Positions 1 to 6,505 of a stretch of DNA of 8,752 bases are shown here, one piece after another. Below the pieces are notes generated by a model. It was not told where the DNA came from. It searched no databases and saw only the letters and a list, made by a program, of their open reading frames with translations. Position 1 is the first letter of the stretch, and each line of letters opens with the position of its first letter. The position numbers and the translations under genes are program-made. This stretch comes from Kordiimonadaceae bacterium (GTDB lineage: Bacteria; Pseudomonadota; Alphaproteobacteria; Sphingomonadales; Kordiimonadaceae), in assembly GCA_016763495.1 (NCBI GenBank), contig JAESTR010000086.1, positions 1 to 8,752 on the forward strand, written 5' to 3'.

Positions 1-836
1 GTGATTTCATAGTTGGGGGAGTAGCGGGCGTCTATGTAGGCACGTTTTAGAGTGGCGAAAGCGGCGCGGTCAGCTTTGGTGGCACGGGGCCACGCACTGA
101 TTAGGGTGTCGTCCAGTTTTTCCGACAGAGAGCGGAGGAATTTTATATTGTGACTGGGCGGCGTATAAAGCGTGTGGGTTAGAAGTATGCAGTTATAAGC
201 GTTTTCAACCGCCTGATGCAGCAGGAACGCAGCCATCGAGCCATCGTTTTCTGTCATCGCCAGTCCACACTGACGCAAAAAAGCGCCAATCTTTTGAAAC
301 CTGAACTCAAAATACTCTTTCGCCTGCTTGCTTGCCTCAGCTTCATCCAGTTCGGCGGGATTTTTCAGGGCTTTGCTTTTGGTTAGCTCGTAAAGCGGGA
401 TGCCCTCGCGCACGATGTCACTAAAGAAATACTGAGCCTCCCCCAGTTTGCCGTTCACTTCGGCAAGGTCATGCACGATAAAGTTCACCTCGCGCTGAAT
501 GGCCGGATGGCGCAGCAAGCGTTCCTCGGCTTTATACCAATAGGTGCCATAGTCGGTGAATTTGTGGTTATTGACCACAATCAGCAGGTCAAAGTCTGAC
601 ATGTAGCCGCTTTTTGCGTCCTCGACCCAATTGTCGCCCGTGAAAGACCCGAACAGGACAACATGCAGAATGCGCCCCATGCGCTTCACGTCGCTGGTGG
701 CAAGGACACGGGCATCTTCGAATTCCTCAAAGATAATTCTAAGCGCACGAGATAGCTCTGCCTGCTTTTCAGGCGGTAGGTGAGGCAGGATTTCGCCGAG
801 GTCAAAAACCAGCTTAAGGGGTAAATCATCAGTCAT
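1..836 (-). CDS. Nucleotidyltransferase (MNT) / HEPN fusion protein, partial (3' end outside window)
   Basis: An open frame runs leftward from ATG at 836-834 to the window edge (278 codons, no stop). It is the family in which an N-terminal MNT-type nucleotidyltransferase domain is fused to a HEPN domain. The nucleotidyltransferase signature is GSF at residues 63-65 followed by SDFD at 80-83 (D81 and D83 as metal ligands). The position where a third acidic residue would be expected holds N118 (REVNF); relatives as I recall them also lack an acid there. The HEPN half begins near residue 170, has H207 in AAFLLHQAVENAYN, and reaches RYSPNYEI at the edge, where relatives usually read RYSKHYEI. Related split MNT/HEPN pairs act as toxin-antitoxin systems in which the MNT protein adenylylates the HEPN RNase; for the fused family the role is unknown. 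The start has only a weak upstream GGGTG. It stands alone beside REP-like repeats. The family call is firm, the function is not. Confidence 0.85.
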   Translation of the reverse strand, partial: MTDDLPLKLVFDLGEILPHLPPEKQAELSRALRIIFEEFEDARVLATSDVKRMGRILHVVLFGSFTGDNWVEDAKSGYMSDFDLLIVVNNHKFTDYGTYWYKAEERLLRHPAIQREVNFIVHDLAEVNGKLGEAQYFFSDIVREGIPLYELTKSKALKNPAELDEAEASKQAKEYFEFRFQKIGAFLRQCGLAMTENDGSMAAFLLHQAVENAYNCILLTHTLYTPPSHNIKFLRSLSEKLDDTLISAWPRATKADRAAFATLKRAYIDARYSPNYEI

Positions 837-900
837 GTCAGCACCCTAGCAACTTCCGCCACACGTGCAACCGCAAACCCTGCTGTAAGTACTACCATAT

Positions 901-930
901 TATCACACGTCATCCCCGCGCAGGCGGGAA
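901..930 (+). repeat. REP-like palindromic element, left copy
   Basis: A 30-bp element contains GTCATCCCCGCGCAGGCGGG. Its core CCCGC (915-919) and GCGGG (924-928) form a hairpin with a 4-nt loop. The reverse complement of 1031-1060 matches it at 27 of 30 positions. The GTCATCCCCGC...GCGGG core is a common intergenic REP-type motif of Proteobacteria. No transposase (RAYT) is visible in the window. Confidence 0.8.
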
Positions 931-1030
931 CCCATGCGGAAATGTTATGCCCTCTTTCAACACCCGACGACGTGATGAGCGATTCTATCGTATGGCAATC
1001 AGGGGATTGAAGTACTAGCGGCGGTATACG

Positions 1031-1060
1031 TCCCCGCCTGTGCGGGGATGACGTGTGGTA
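1031..1060 (-). repeat. REP-like palindromic element, right copy (inverted)
   Basis: This is the inverted partner of the copy at 901-930. It holds a perfect 6-bp stem CCCCGC (1032-1037) and GCGGGG (1042-1047) around the loop CTGT. The two copies face each other about 100 bp apart, which is the REPIN-like doublet arrangement. They could act as a transcript-end or mRNA-stability structure between map and the HEPN gene, or simply be a mobile intergenic repeat. Confidence 0.8.
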
Positions 1061-1094
1061 TTGCAGGGATGAACGTGCTGAGGGCAATTAAGGG

Positions 1095-1123
1095 GGCATA
1101 GCGTAATTGCTAATTACTATGCC
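1095..1123 (-). terminator. Hairpin over the map stop codon, possible transcript end
   Basis: GGCATA (1095-1100) plus GTAATT (1103-1108) pairs with AATTAC (1112-1117) plus TATGCC (1118-1123): 12 bp with a 2-nt bulge and a 3-nt loop. It covers the stop codon of map. On the minus strand it is followed by CCCCCTTAATT and not by a true U-tract, so intrinsic termination is only possible; mRNA protection is an alternative. Confidence 0.4.
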
Positions 1124-1857
1124 GTCACTACAATCGGTGCGCCTTTGGTTACAACGAAGGTGTGCTCGAACTGGGCGCCGTGACCGCCTTCAGAAAGGCG
1201 CAGCGTCCAGCCGTCTTCGTCTTCCACATAATGACGACTGCCTGTGGTAAGGAAGGGTTCGATGGTTATAACCTGCCCTTCAACCAGTTTGGTTTTGTCA
1301 GCGGGGTAATATAGGTTTGGCACTGTTGGTTCTTCATGGATCCATTTACCAACGCCGTGACCGTTGAGGCCTTCGACGATTTGAAAGCCGTGCTTGTAAG
1401 CTTCTTTTTGCACAGCTTTACCAACTACATTCACAGGCTGGCCCGCACGCGCTGCGAACATGGCTTTGCGCTGTGCGGCCTTGGTGGCATCAAGCAGTTT
1501 TTGCAGGTCTGCCGAGATTTCCCCCACGGCAAAGCTCGCGCCCGTGTCAGCAAAAATACCGTCTTTTTCAGCTGACACATCAATATTGACCAGTTGGCCT
1601 TCTTCAAGCGGAATATCACCGGGGATACCGTGGGCAATTGCATCTGCCACTGAAATACACGTAAAGCCGGGGAAATCATACGCCAACATGGGGGCTGATT
1701 TTGCGCCCGCGTCTGTTAGCATTTTGCCGCCCATAATATCCAGCTCACGCGGGGTGACGCCGGGGCGCACTGCTTCGCCCATGGCTTTTAATACATCACG
1801 GCAAATGGCGCCAATTACTTTAAGCTTTGCAAGTTGTTCCGGGCCATCAATCGTCAT
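1117..1857 (-). CDS. map: Methionine aminopeptidase, type I
   Basis: This metallo-enzyme removes the initiator methionine from nascent cytosolic proteins. The 246-residue product is a bare catalytic domain of normal type I length. All five metal ligands are present: D93 (NIDV), D104 (FADT), H167 (GHGVG), E200 (TIEP) and E231 (QFEH). Their spacing equals E. coli D97, D108, H171, E204 and E235, shifted by four. The substrate-side histidines are H76 (AHGIP) and H174 (IHEEP). The usual SVNE at the start of the active-site segment reads SVAD (69-72), so the conserved Asn that helps bind a monovalent cation in the E. coli enzyme is Ala here. The late EDEDGW (212-217) marks a subfamily sometimes present as a second copy. 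The ATG at 1857 has AGGAAA just upstream, and a promoter candidate lies at 1908-1936. This may be the main or a paralogous map; the window cannot tell. Confidence 0.93.
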   Translation of the reverse strand: MTIDGPEQLAKLKVIGAICRDVLKAMGEAVRPGVTPRELDIMGGKMLTDAGAKSAPMLAYDFPGFTCISVADAIAHGIPGDIPLEEGQLVNIDVSAEKDGIFADTGASFAVGEISADLQKLLDATKAAQRKAMFAARAGQPVNVVGKAVQKEAYKHGFQIVEGLNGHGVGKWIHEEPTVPNLYYPADKTKLVEGQVITIEPFLTTGSRHYVEDEDGWTLRLSEGGHGAQFEHTFVVTKGAPIVVTA

Positions 1858-1870
1858 ATGTGTTTCCTGT

Positions 1871-1910
1871 TTTACCTGTCAGGCACCGTTATTACCTATC
1901 GGGCACCATA
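1871..1910 (-). repeat. Two 20-bp tandem repeats upstream of map
   Basis: TTTACCTGTCAGGCACCGTT (1871-1890) is directly followed by ATTACCTATCGGGCACCATA (1891-1910), with 15 of 20 positions identical. On the coding (minus) strand each unit reads GGTGCC-N4-AGGTAA. The pair spans from the candidate -10 box of the map promoter to just before the ribosome binding site, so it could be an operator or leader element, or a simple duplication. Confidence 0.6.
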
Positions 1911-1936
1911 CTAAAATAGACGCAGGCGATTAACAA
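1908..1936 (-). promoter_or_regulatory. Candidate sigma-70 promoter of map
   Basis: On the minus strand TTGTTA (1936-1931) and TAGTAT (1913-1908) are separated by exactly 17 bp. Each hexamer matches the consensus at 4 of 6 positions. Transcription would start near 1901, about 45 nt before the map ATG. It would let map be transcribed apart from the chorismate mutase gene upstream. Confidence 0.4.
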
Positions 1937-1947
1937 ATCGCCTTTTT
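1924..1947 (+). terminator. Hairpin plus T-run, terminator-like on the plus strand
   Basis: AGGCGATT (1924-1931) pairs with AATCGCCT (1936-1943) around the loop AACA, a perfect 8-bp stem, and TTTT follows on the plus strand (1944-1947). The shape is that of an intrinsic terminator for rightward transcription, but no rightward gene lies upstream. On the minus strand the A-run precedes the stem, so it would not end the chorismate mutase mRNA. It may block antisense transcription or be a chance result of the local duplication. Confidence 0.35.
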
Positions 1948-1961
1948 GACGATAAACCGAT

Positions 1962-2267
1962 TTATAAATCGCCTTTTTCGCGAATGCGCTCGTGGTGCTG
2001 GATCACTTCACGGATGATGAAATTGAGGAATTTCTCGCTGAACTCAGGGTCTAGGTTCGCGCTTCTTGCCAGCTCGCGCAAACGGGCGACTTGCTCGACT
2101 TCCCGGCTTGGGTCAGCAGGCGGCAAGTCATGCTCTTTTTTATAATAGCCAACAGCTTTGGTTACTTTGAAGCGCTCAGCCAACATGAAAACAAGCGCGG
2201 CATCGATGTTGTCGATGCTTTCGCGGTATTGCAGCAATTGCTGTTTATGTTCTTCATCCGCAGTCAA
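1962..2267 (-). CDS. Chorismate mutase, small AroQ type
   Basis: It converts chorismate to prephenate, the branch step to Phe and Tyr. The product is an all-alpha single AroQ domain. With the start chosen here (101 residues) the catalytic positions fall at a constant offset of four from the E. coli P-protein mutase: R15, R32, K43, D52, R55 and E56. The position of E. coli Q88 is H92, as in the VIxHH ending common in alphaproteobacterial homologues. I chose TTG at 2267-2265 because GGAGAG (2278-2273 on the minus strand) lies at ideal distance and the product begins a few residues before the first helix. The longer reading from GTG at 2291 has no ribosome binding site and places that GGAGAG inside the gene. 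It lies 78 nt downstream of the S49 peptidase gene on the same strand. Which shikimate branch it mainly serves cannot be seen. Confidence 0.9.
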   Translation of the reverse strand: MTADEEHKQQLLQYRESIDNIDAALVFMLAERFKVTKAVGYYKKEHDLPPADPSREVEQVARLRELARSANLDPEFSEKFLNFIIREVIQHHERIREKGDL

Positions 2268-2345
2268 TGAAACTCTCCAAAATTTAGGCACCAGCTTGAA
2301 ATGTTCATCCGCTGGTAAATTCTATTCAGCCAAAGGCCTTAGCAC

Positions 2346-3224
2346 CTATAGACCATATCTATTCCAATGAAGCCGCTCTTCAATAGCAGCCAGCGCACCG
2401 TAGGCTATATCTCCCATGTCAAACGCAGGTGCAGCACTGCTTTGGCTCGCGAGCCCTAACAAGCCACTGAGGCGCGGTTTCTTTTCACTGATGAGCCGCA
2501 TTTTCACTTTGTCGCCAAAGCGAGAGCGCAACACAGTCCGTATGTCACCGATGCCGTCTATCAAACCAAGCTTAACGGCCTCATGGCCGGTGAAGACTTC
2601 GCCTGAAAACAGTTTGCCGCGCAGGCCTTTCAGCCGCTTGCCGCGCCGTTCTCGCACTAAGCCTTTAAAATGCTCATGAATTTCCTGCTGAATTTCCTTG
2701 AGGCGCGCGATGTCTTCTTCTTTTTCATCTTGGAACGCATCCAGCATGGCTTTGCTTTCGCCGGAGGTGTAAAGCCGCCGCTCAACGCCCAGCTTTTCAA
2801 TCGCGCCTTTAAAACCAAACCCGCTGGAAACCACGCCGATACTGCCGAGTATGGAAGACGGATTGGCGTAAATCTCATCCCCAGCGACCGCGAGCATATA
2901 GCCACCAGAGGCAGCTACATCTTCAGCGAAGGCGAGCACCGGCACGTTTTTTTCCGTAGCTAAATCACGAATACGCTTGAGAATAAGCGCCGACTGAACA
3001 GGCGAACCGCCGGGCGAATTGATTTGCAAAGCCACCGCAGACAAGCCGCGTATGCTAAAGGCTTGCTCAAGCTGCTCTGCGACACCTGCCAAATTTAAGT
3101 TATTTTTAAAGCGCCCGCCGCTTGCTATCATACCGTACAGGCGCACCACGGCGACCTTTGGTGCGGGTTCACCAAACAACTTCCTGCGAAGAGAAGAAAA
3201 TACAGACTGTGTCTGATTACTCAT
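2346..3224 (-). CDS. S49 family serine peptidase (SppA/signal peptide peptidase-like)
   Basis: This is a Ser/Lys-dyad peptidase of the ClpP/crotonase fold, expected to degrade cleaved signal peptides or misfolded membrane proteins at the inner membrane. The product has 292 residues, a single catalytic domain as in short bacterial SppA proteins. The oxyanion region is NSPGGSP (69-75). The nucleophile is S106 in AASGGYML and the base is K158 in GESKAMLDAF; their 52-residue spacing equals that of S147 and K199 in Bacillus subtilis SppA. The SILGSIGVV strand (124-132) is also typical. I see no signal peptide or transmembrane segment at the N-terminus, unlike B. subtilis SppA, so membrane attachment is uncertain; this leaderless form is usual in alphaproteobacteria. 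The start is ATG at 3224. It lies 84 nt after the methyltransferase gene on the same strand, a pairing that also fits other alphaproteobacteria as I recall them. Confidence 0.92.
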   Translation of the reverse strand: MSNQTQSVFSSLRRKLFGEPAPKVAVVRLYGMIASGGRFKNNLNLAGVAEQLEQAFSIRGLSAVALQINSPGGSPVQSALILKRIRDLATEKNVPVLAFAEDVAASGGYMLAVAGDEIYANPSSILGSIGVVSSGFGFKGAIEKLGVERRLYTSGESKAMLDAFQDEKEEDIARLKEIQQEIHEHFKGLVRERRGKRLKGLRGKLFSGEVFTGHEAVKLGLIDGIGDIRTVLRSRFGDKVKMRLISEKKPRLSGLLGLASQSSAAPAFDMGDIAYGALAAIEERLHWNRYGL

Positions 3225-3308
3225 TATAATCCACCATTATTTTGGTCACCCAGTGCTTTTTGTTTATTCACTGGAAAATCAATTTCTTAGCTGCCTTCCC
3301 TAGCCGTT

Positions 3309-4130
3309 TTAGCGCTTGCTGGCAAAGGCTTTCAGGTCTAGCGCCTCACCATCCCATAAAATTCGCTTAGCCTCAGCGGTATAACGCTCGGTCTCGCTGT
3401 GCAGAGTTAAGCCCGGCAAAAGCGAGGCCGCGCCCCGCATGCCTTTGCGTCCCTGAATAATAACGCGCTTGGCAGGTACATCCGCGCGCGGCCAAAAAGG
3501 CATGATCTTCAACTCGCCCACACGCCGGTGCAAATGCGCGATCACTTCATCCATGCGGTCAGCCCGGTATACTATGGTGATAGTGCCTTTGTTTTTGGCC
3601 TTATACACACAGAACCGCACCCAGTCTTTGATCGTAGCCGTGGTGTCCATATGCGCCATACCCTTCGTTTCTGAAGGGGGCTTAATAGCCTTTCCATTTG
3701 GTAAAAACGGCGGGTTTATCATCACATGGTCATACTGATTTTCTTCGCTCGAAAGGTCCGTGATATCACCTTTAGTCACAGTCACATTTTCCGACAGGGC
3801 ATTATGAATGATATTGCGGGATACATATGCCAGCATGGTATCTTGTTGCTCAATACCGTGCACCGAAACACCAGCAACGCGCCTAGCTAAACACAAGGCA
3901 GCGCCTCCCGTGCCAACCCCGCCTTCAAGCACACTATCCCCAGCCACAGCGGGAACTGCCGCCGCGAGCAACACGGTGTCCATCGACACACGGTAGCCGT
4001 TTTTTGGCTGGATTAAGCGCACTGCGCCGCCCATAAAATCATCTACAGATTCGGTAGCGCTATCGATACTTGTTTCATCTGCCAAAGGGCTATTTGATCT
4101 TTCCGGGATAATCGTAAACTCCTGCCTCAT
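3309..4130 (-). CDS. TrmN6-like tRNA1(Val) adenine-N6 methyltransferase
   Basis: This is a class I SAM-dependent methyltransferase of the TrmN6/YfiC group (COG4123), whose E. coli member methylates A37 of tRNA1(Val). SAM-binding motif I is VLEGGVGTGGAAL at residues 67-79, the ribose-binding acid is E94 (HGIEQQ), and the catalytic motif is NPPF at 139-142, diagnostic of N6-adenine or glutamine N-methylation. The family start DDFMGGAVRLIQPKNGYR appears at residue 30, so about 28 residues precede the conserved domain, more than usual. The ATG at 4130 has no clear ribosome binding site. An AGGAG occurs inside the first codons without a standard start at the right distance, so the true start may lie further in. 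A promoter candidate is at 4181-4208, divergent from the polyprenyl synthase gene. The target is inferred from the family; other substrates are possible. Confidence 0.85.
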   Translation of the reverse strand: MRQEFTIIPERSNSPLADETSIDSATESVDDFMGGAVRLIQPKNGYRVSMDTVLLAAAVPAVAGDSVLEGGVGTGGAALCLARRVAGVSVHGIEQQDTMLAYVSRNIIHNALSENVTVTKGDITDLSSEENQYDHVMINPPFLPNGKAIKPPSETKGMAHMDTTATIKDWVRFCVYKAKNKGTITIVYRADRMDEVIAHLHRRVGELKIMPFWPRADVPAKRVIIQGRKGMRGAASLLPGLTLHSETERYTAEAKRILWDGEALDLKAFASKR

Positions 4131-4180
4131 ACATTATTGTTTTACCCGCTCTTTCATGGGCAGCTATATTGTCCCATTAT

Positions 4181-4208
4181 ATTGTAAGGAGAAAACCACC
4201 GTGGTCAA
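4181..4208 (-). promoter_or_regulatory. Candidate promoter of the leftward methyltransferase-S49 unit
   Basis: On the minus strand TTGACC (4208-4203) and TACAAT (4186-4181) are 16 bp apart, each 5 of 6 to the sigma-70 consensus. A start near 4174 would give a leader of about 44 nt to the ATG at 4130. A second -10-like TATAAT (4181-4176) overlaps but is 21 bp from the -35. The -35 lies in the palindrome GTCAATTGAC (4204-4213), which also gives TTGACA on the plus strand. Confidence 0.5.
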
Positions 4209-4231
4209 TTGACACATGGCAGATCCGTGAC

Positions 4232-4260
4232 TTGCTTTAGCCATAGTGCAAGCCTATGGT
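4232..4260 (+). promoter_or_regulatory. Weak candidate promoter and dyad ahead of the polyprenyl synthase gene
   Basis: TTGCTT (4232-4237) and TATGGT (4255-4260) are 17 bp apart, a weak sigma-70 match that would start transcription about 33 nt before the ATG. A perfect dyad CCATAG-N7-CTATGG (4241-4259) overlaps the -10 region and could be an operator. The better hexamer TTGACA at 4209-4214 has no acceptable -10 at the right distance. Confidence 0.3.
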
Positions 4261-4299
4261 CGCGCCAAATATTGGGACCGTTAGAATTAAGAGGCCATC

Positions 4300-5331
4300 A
4301 TGCCAAGCTCATCAACAGGAAATGTCATTTCAATAAAAGGCCACAAAAAGCCTAAATCTGCCATAGACGTGATGCAATCGCTCATTGCTGATGAAATGGC
4401 CTTGGTGAATGACACCATCCTAAAACGCATGGACAGCCCTGTCGCCCTGATCCCCGAGCTTGCCGGACATTTAATTTCATCTGGTGGCAAGCGCCTGCGG
4501 CCTATGCTAACACTGGCATCTGCACAGTTGATTGGCTACACCGGCAAAAGGCACATTGGCCTCGCCACTGCTGTTGAGTTTATTCATACAGCAACACTTT
4601 TGCATGATGATGTTGTAGACGGCAGCAAATTACGGCGCGGAAAAAAACCAGCGAACTTGATTTGGGGCAACCAGCCAACAGTGCTTGTGGGGGACTTTTT
4701 GTTCAGCCGGGCGTTCGAGCTGATGGTGGAAAGCGATTCTCTGCATGTTTTGAAAATCCTTTCCAATACATCAGCGGTTATCACTGAAGGGGAAATTCTT
4801 CAACTAACCACTGCGAATGATTTGGCGACGACTGAAGATAAATACCTTGAAGTGATCACGGCCAAAACAGCGGTGTTGTTTGCAGCGGCATGTGAAGTGG
4901 CGGGTGTTGTGGCTGAGCAAGGTGAAAACATTGAAGCTGCCCTTGCGGACTACGGCAAATACTTAGGCATTGCTTTCCAGCTTGTGGATGATGCGATGGA
5001 TTATAACGCCGACCGTGCCACCATGGGTAAAGAAGTAGGAGATGACTTCCGCGAAGGCAAAATCACCTTGCCTGTTATCCTAGCCTCTCGCCGCGGTACT
5101 GATGACGAGCGCGTTTTTTGGAAACGCACCATGACCCAGCTGAAGCAAAAAGACGGCGACTTAGAAGAAGCCATCAAATTGCTAGAGAAGCACGGCACTG
5201 TGACTGATACAATTGAACGTGCGCGCCATTATGGGGCGATGGCCAAAGATGCTTTAGCAATTTTTCCGAACAACCCCGCAAAAGAAGCCATGCTTGGCAT
5301 CGTAGATTTTTGTACTGAGCGCGCCTACTAG
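4300..5331 (+). CDS. ispB: Polyprenyl diphosphate synthase (octaprenyl/decaprenyl type)
   Basis: It extends farnesyl diphosphate with isopentenyl diphosphate units into the long all-trans side chain of ubiquinone. The 343-residue product shows the full trans-prenyltransferase set: GGKRLRP (62-68), first aspartate-rich motif DDVVD (103-107), RRGK (112-115), the GDFLFSRAFELM helix (131-142), second aspartate-rich motif DDAMD (230-234), and MGKEVGDDFREGK (242-254). The residues just before the first motif (A98, T99) are small, with no bulky aromatic to stop growth, which fits a C40-C50 product; the exact length cannot be read. The start is ATG at 4300, with AAGAGG six bases upstream. It is transcribed divergently from the methyltransferase gene. 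No terminator is evident in the 85 nt that follow, so read-through into the sulfotransferase gene is possible. Confidence 0.93.
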   Translation: MPSSSTGNVISIKGHKKPKSAIDVMQSLIADEMALVNDTILKRMDSPVALIPELAGHLISSGGKRLRPMLTLASAQLIGYTGKRHIGLATAVEFIHTATLLHDDVVDGSKLRRGKKPANLIWGNQPTVLVGDFLFSRAFELMVESDSLHVLKILSNTSAVITEGEILQLTTANDLATTEDKYLEVITAKTAVLFAAACEVAGVVAEQGENIEAALADYGKYLGIAFQLVDDAMDYNADRATMGKEVGDDFREGKITLPVILASRRGTDDERVFWKRTMTQLKQKDGDLEEAIKLLEKHGTVTDTIERARHYGAMAKDALAIFPNNPAKEAMLGIVDFCTERAY

Positions 5332-5416
5332 GCTCTCAACCTGCTACTTTGCAAACCTTCAAAAGATCGCTAGGCTGCTGCTTGTGAATTTTAATTATGA
5401 GCATCTAGGCTAAGAC

Positions 5417-6505
5417 GTGACGCAGAAACCTCAGCTATATCTGCATATTGGGCACCCTAAAACAGCGTCATCTACGTTGCAGGCATTTCTGTATAAAAAT
5501 GCTAGGCAGTTACGGAAGGCCGGATTTGGGCTACCTACCAGCAAGCTGGCATGCAGCAATGAAACCCTGCCCGCCGCGAACCCGCTGTGGACTTTGGAAA
5601 ACATCAAAGACACTGGCGATGTAAGCGCCATTGAGCGCTGGATTGAAGACAGCCAACAGCTGCCAAATCCACCCAATAAACTAATCCTGTCTTCTGAGAG
5701 CATGGCACAGAAAGAATGGCCTGACGTATTTACAGGCATATCTGAGTTAGCTGACATACACCTTATCTATTATGTGCGCAGGCAAGACCAACTGCTGTTA
5801 TCCGCGTGGCGACAATGGGGGTTAAAGCGCGGCTTATCGCTTGAGGACTTTCTAGCGCGTCGCCTTCACAATAAACAGCCGGATTATCTCAGCATTCTCA
5901 CCCCGTGGCTTGAGACAGTTCAACTGGCAAGCCACCATGTGCGCTTCATTCAGCCACCTTTTTTAAACAGCCCCGGTTTAAGCGGCGCTGGTCTAGGTGC
6001 CACTGGTCTAAGCGGCGCTGGTCTAGGTAGCACTGGTCTAAGCGGCACAGGCATTATCGAAGATTTTTGCACACATATTGATTTTGATGCCTCTGATTGT
6101 GTGCCTGTAGCGAATGAGAATATCAGTATTGATGCTAGGCTATTGCTCTTTGTAAACCAGCATACCGAACTCTTTTCATCGGTTCATGATGAAGAGATTT
6201 TCTCGCTATTAGCACAATCAAAGACAGCTGAGCCCGACGTGCGCCTAGCGTTCACCAAAGGGCAGTTTATACAGGTTAGGGATACTTTTGAGCCGCTCAA
6301 TCAGGCTTTACTGAATGTATGCCAAACATCCCGCGCGGGGATAGCTGTCATCGATGAAAAAACAGCACGCTTTGCCAATGAAGGTGGTAATACCCTGAGC
6401 TTACCTGCTCAAATCAGCTATGTGCGCACACTCTTGGACGGTGCTATAAACCCAGATCATGAGAAGCTCGTTAAGCTCAAGAAAATCCTCTCGAGGCAAG
6501 CTTGA
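5417..6505 (+). CDS. Sulfotransferase-like protein with an internal Gly-Leu repeat
   Basis: This looks like a cytosolic PAPS-dependent sulfotransferase or a relative that modifies a glycan, lipid or small molecule; the acceptor cannot be inferred. The 362-residue product has the 5'-phosphosulfate loop LHIGHPKTASSTLQAFL (9-25, K15 in the usual KTG/KTA position) and a 3'-phosphate motif YYVRRQDQLLLSAW (118-131, with R121/R122 and S129). Residues 187-211 are five copies of a GLxxx pentapeptide (GLSGA, GLGAT, GLSGA, GLGST, GLSGT), lying between the strand RFIQPPF and the IIEDFC segment where relatives have a short turn. The DNA there is a 15-bp tandem repeat. The GTG start at 5417 lacks a strong ribosome binding site. 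The stop overlaps the TTG start of the modA-like gene, so the two are probably translated together. It seems accessory to the housekeeping genes on both sides. Confidence 0.8.
   Translation: MTQKPQLYLHIGHPKTASSTLQAFLYKNARQLRKAGFGLPTSKLACSNETLPAANPLWTLENIKDTGDVSAIERWIEDSQQLPNPPNKLILSSESMAQKEWPDVFTGISELADIHLIYYVRRQDQLLLSAWRQWGLKRGLSLEDFLARRLHNKQPDYLSILTPWLETVQLASHHVRFIQPPFLNSPGLSGAGLGATGLSGAGLGSTGLSGTGIIEDFCTHIDFDASDCVPVANENISIDARLLLFVNQHTELFSSVHDEEIFSLLAQSKTAEPDVRLAFTKGQFIQVRDTFEPLNQALLNVCQTSRAGIAVIDEKTARFANEGGNTLSLPAQISYVRTLLDGAINPDHEKLVKLKKILSRQA
5975..6049 (+). repeat. 15-bp in-frame tandem repeat, five units
   Basis: Units start at 5975, 5990, 6005, 6020 and 6035. Odd and even units alternate between GGTCTAAGCGGCGCT and GGTCTAGGTGCCACT types, giving a 30-bp higher-order period. 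The 30-bp copies 5975-6004 and 6005-6034 differ at three positions. It encodes the GLxxx pentapeptides of the sulfotransferase and keeps frame on gain or loss of units. Confidence 0.9.

Noticed and set aside
901..1060. CRISPR-like repeats
   Set aside because: Only two copies, inverted and not direct, with no regular spacers and no cas genes.
833..1087. An 84-codon minus-strand frame between map and the HEPN gene
   Set aside because: It reads through the REP-like repeats and gives the WVPACAGMT-type peptide typical of spurious frames over such repeats.
1460..1933. A 157-codon plus-strand frame opposite map
   Set aside because: It is the antisense shadow of a gene with complete catalytic motifs and has no domain of its own.
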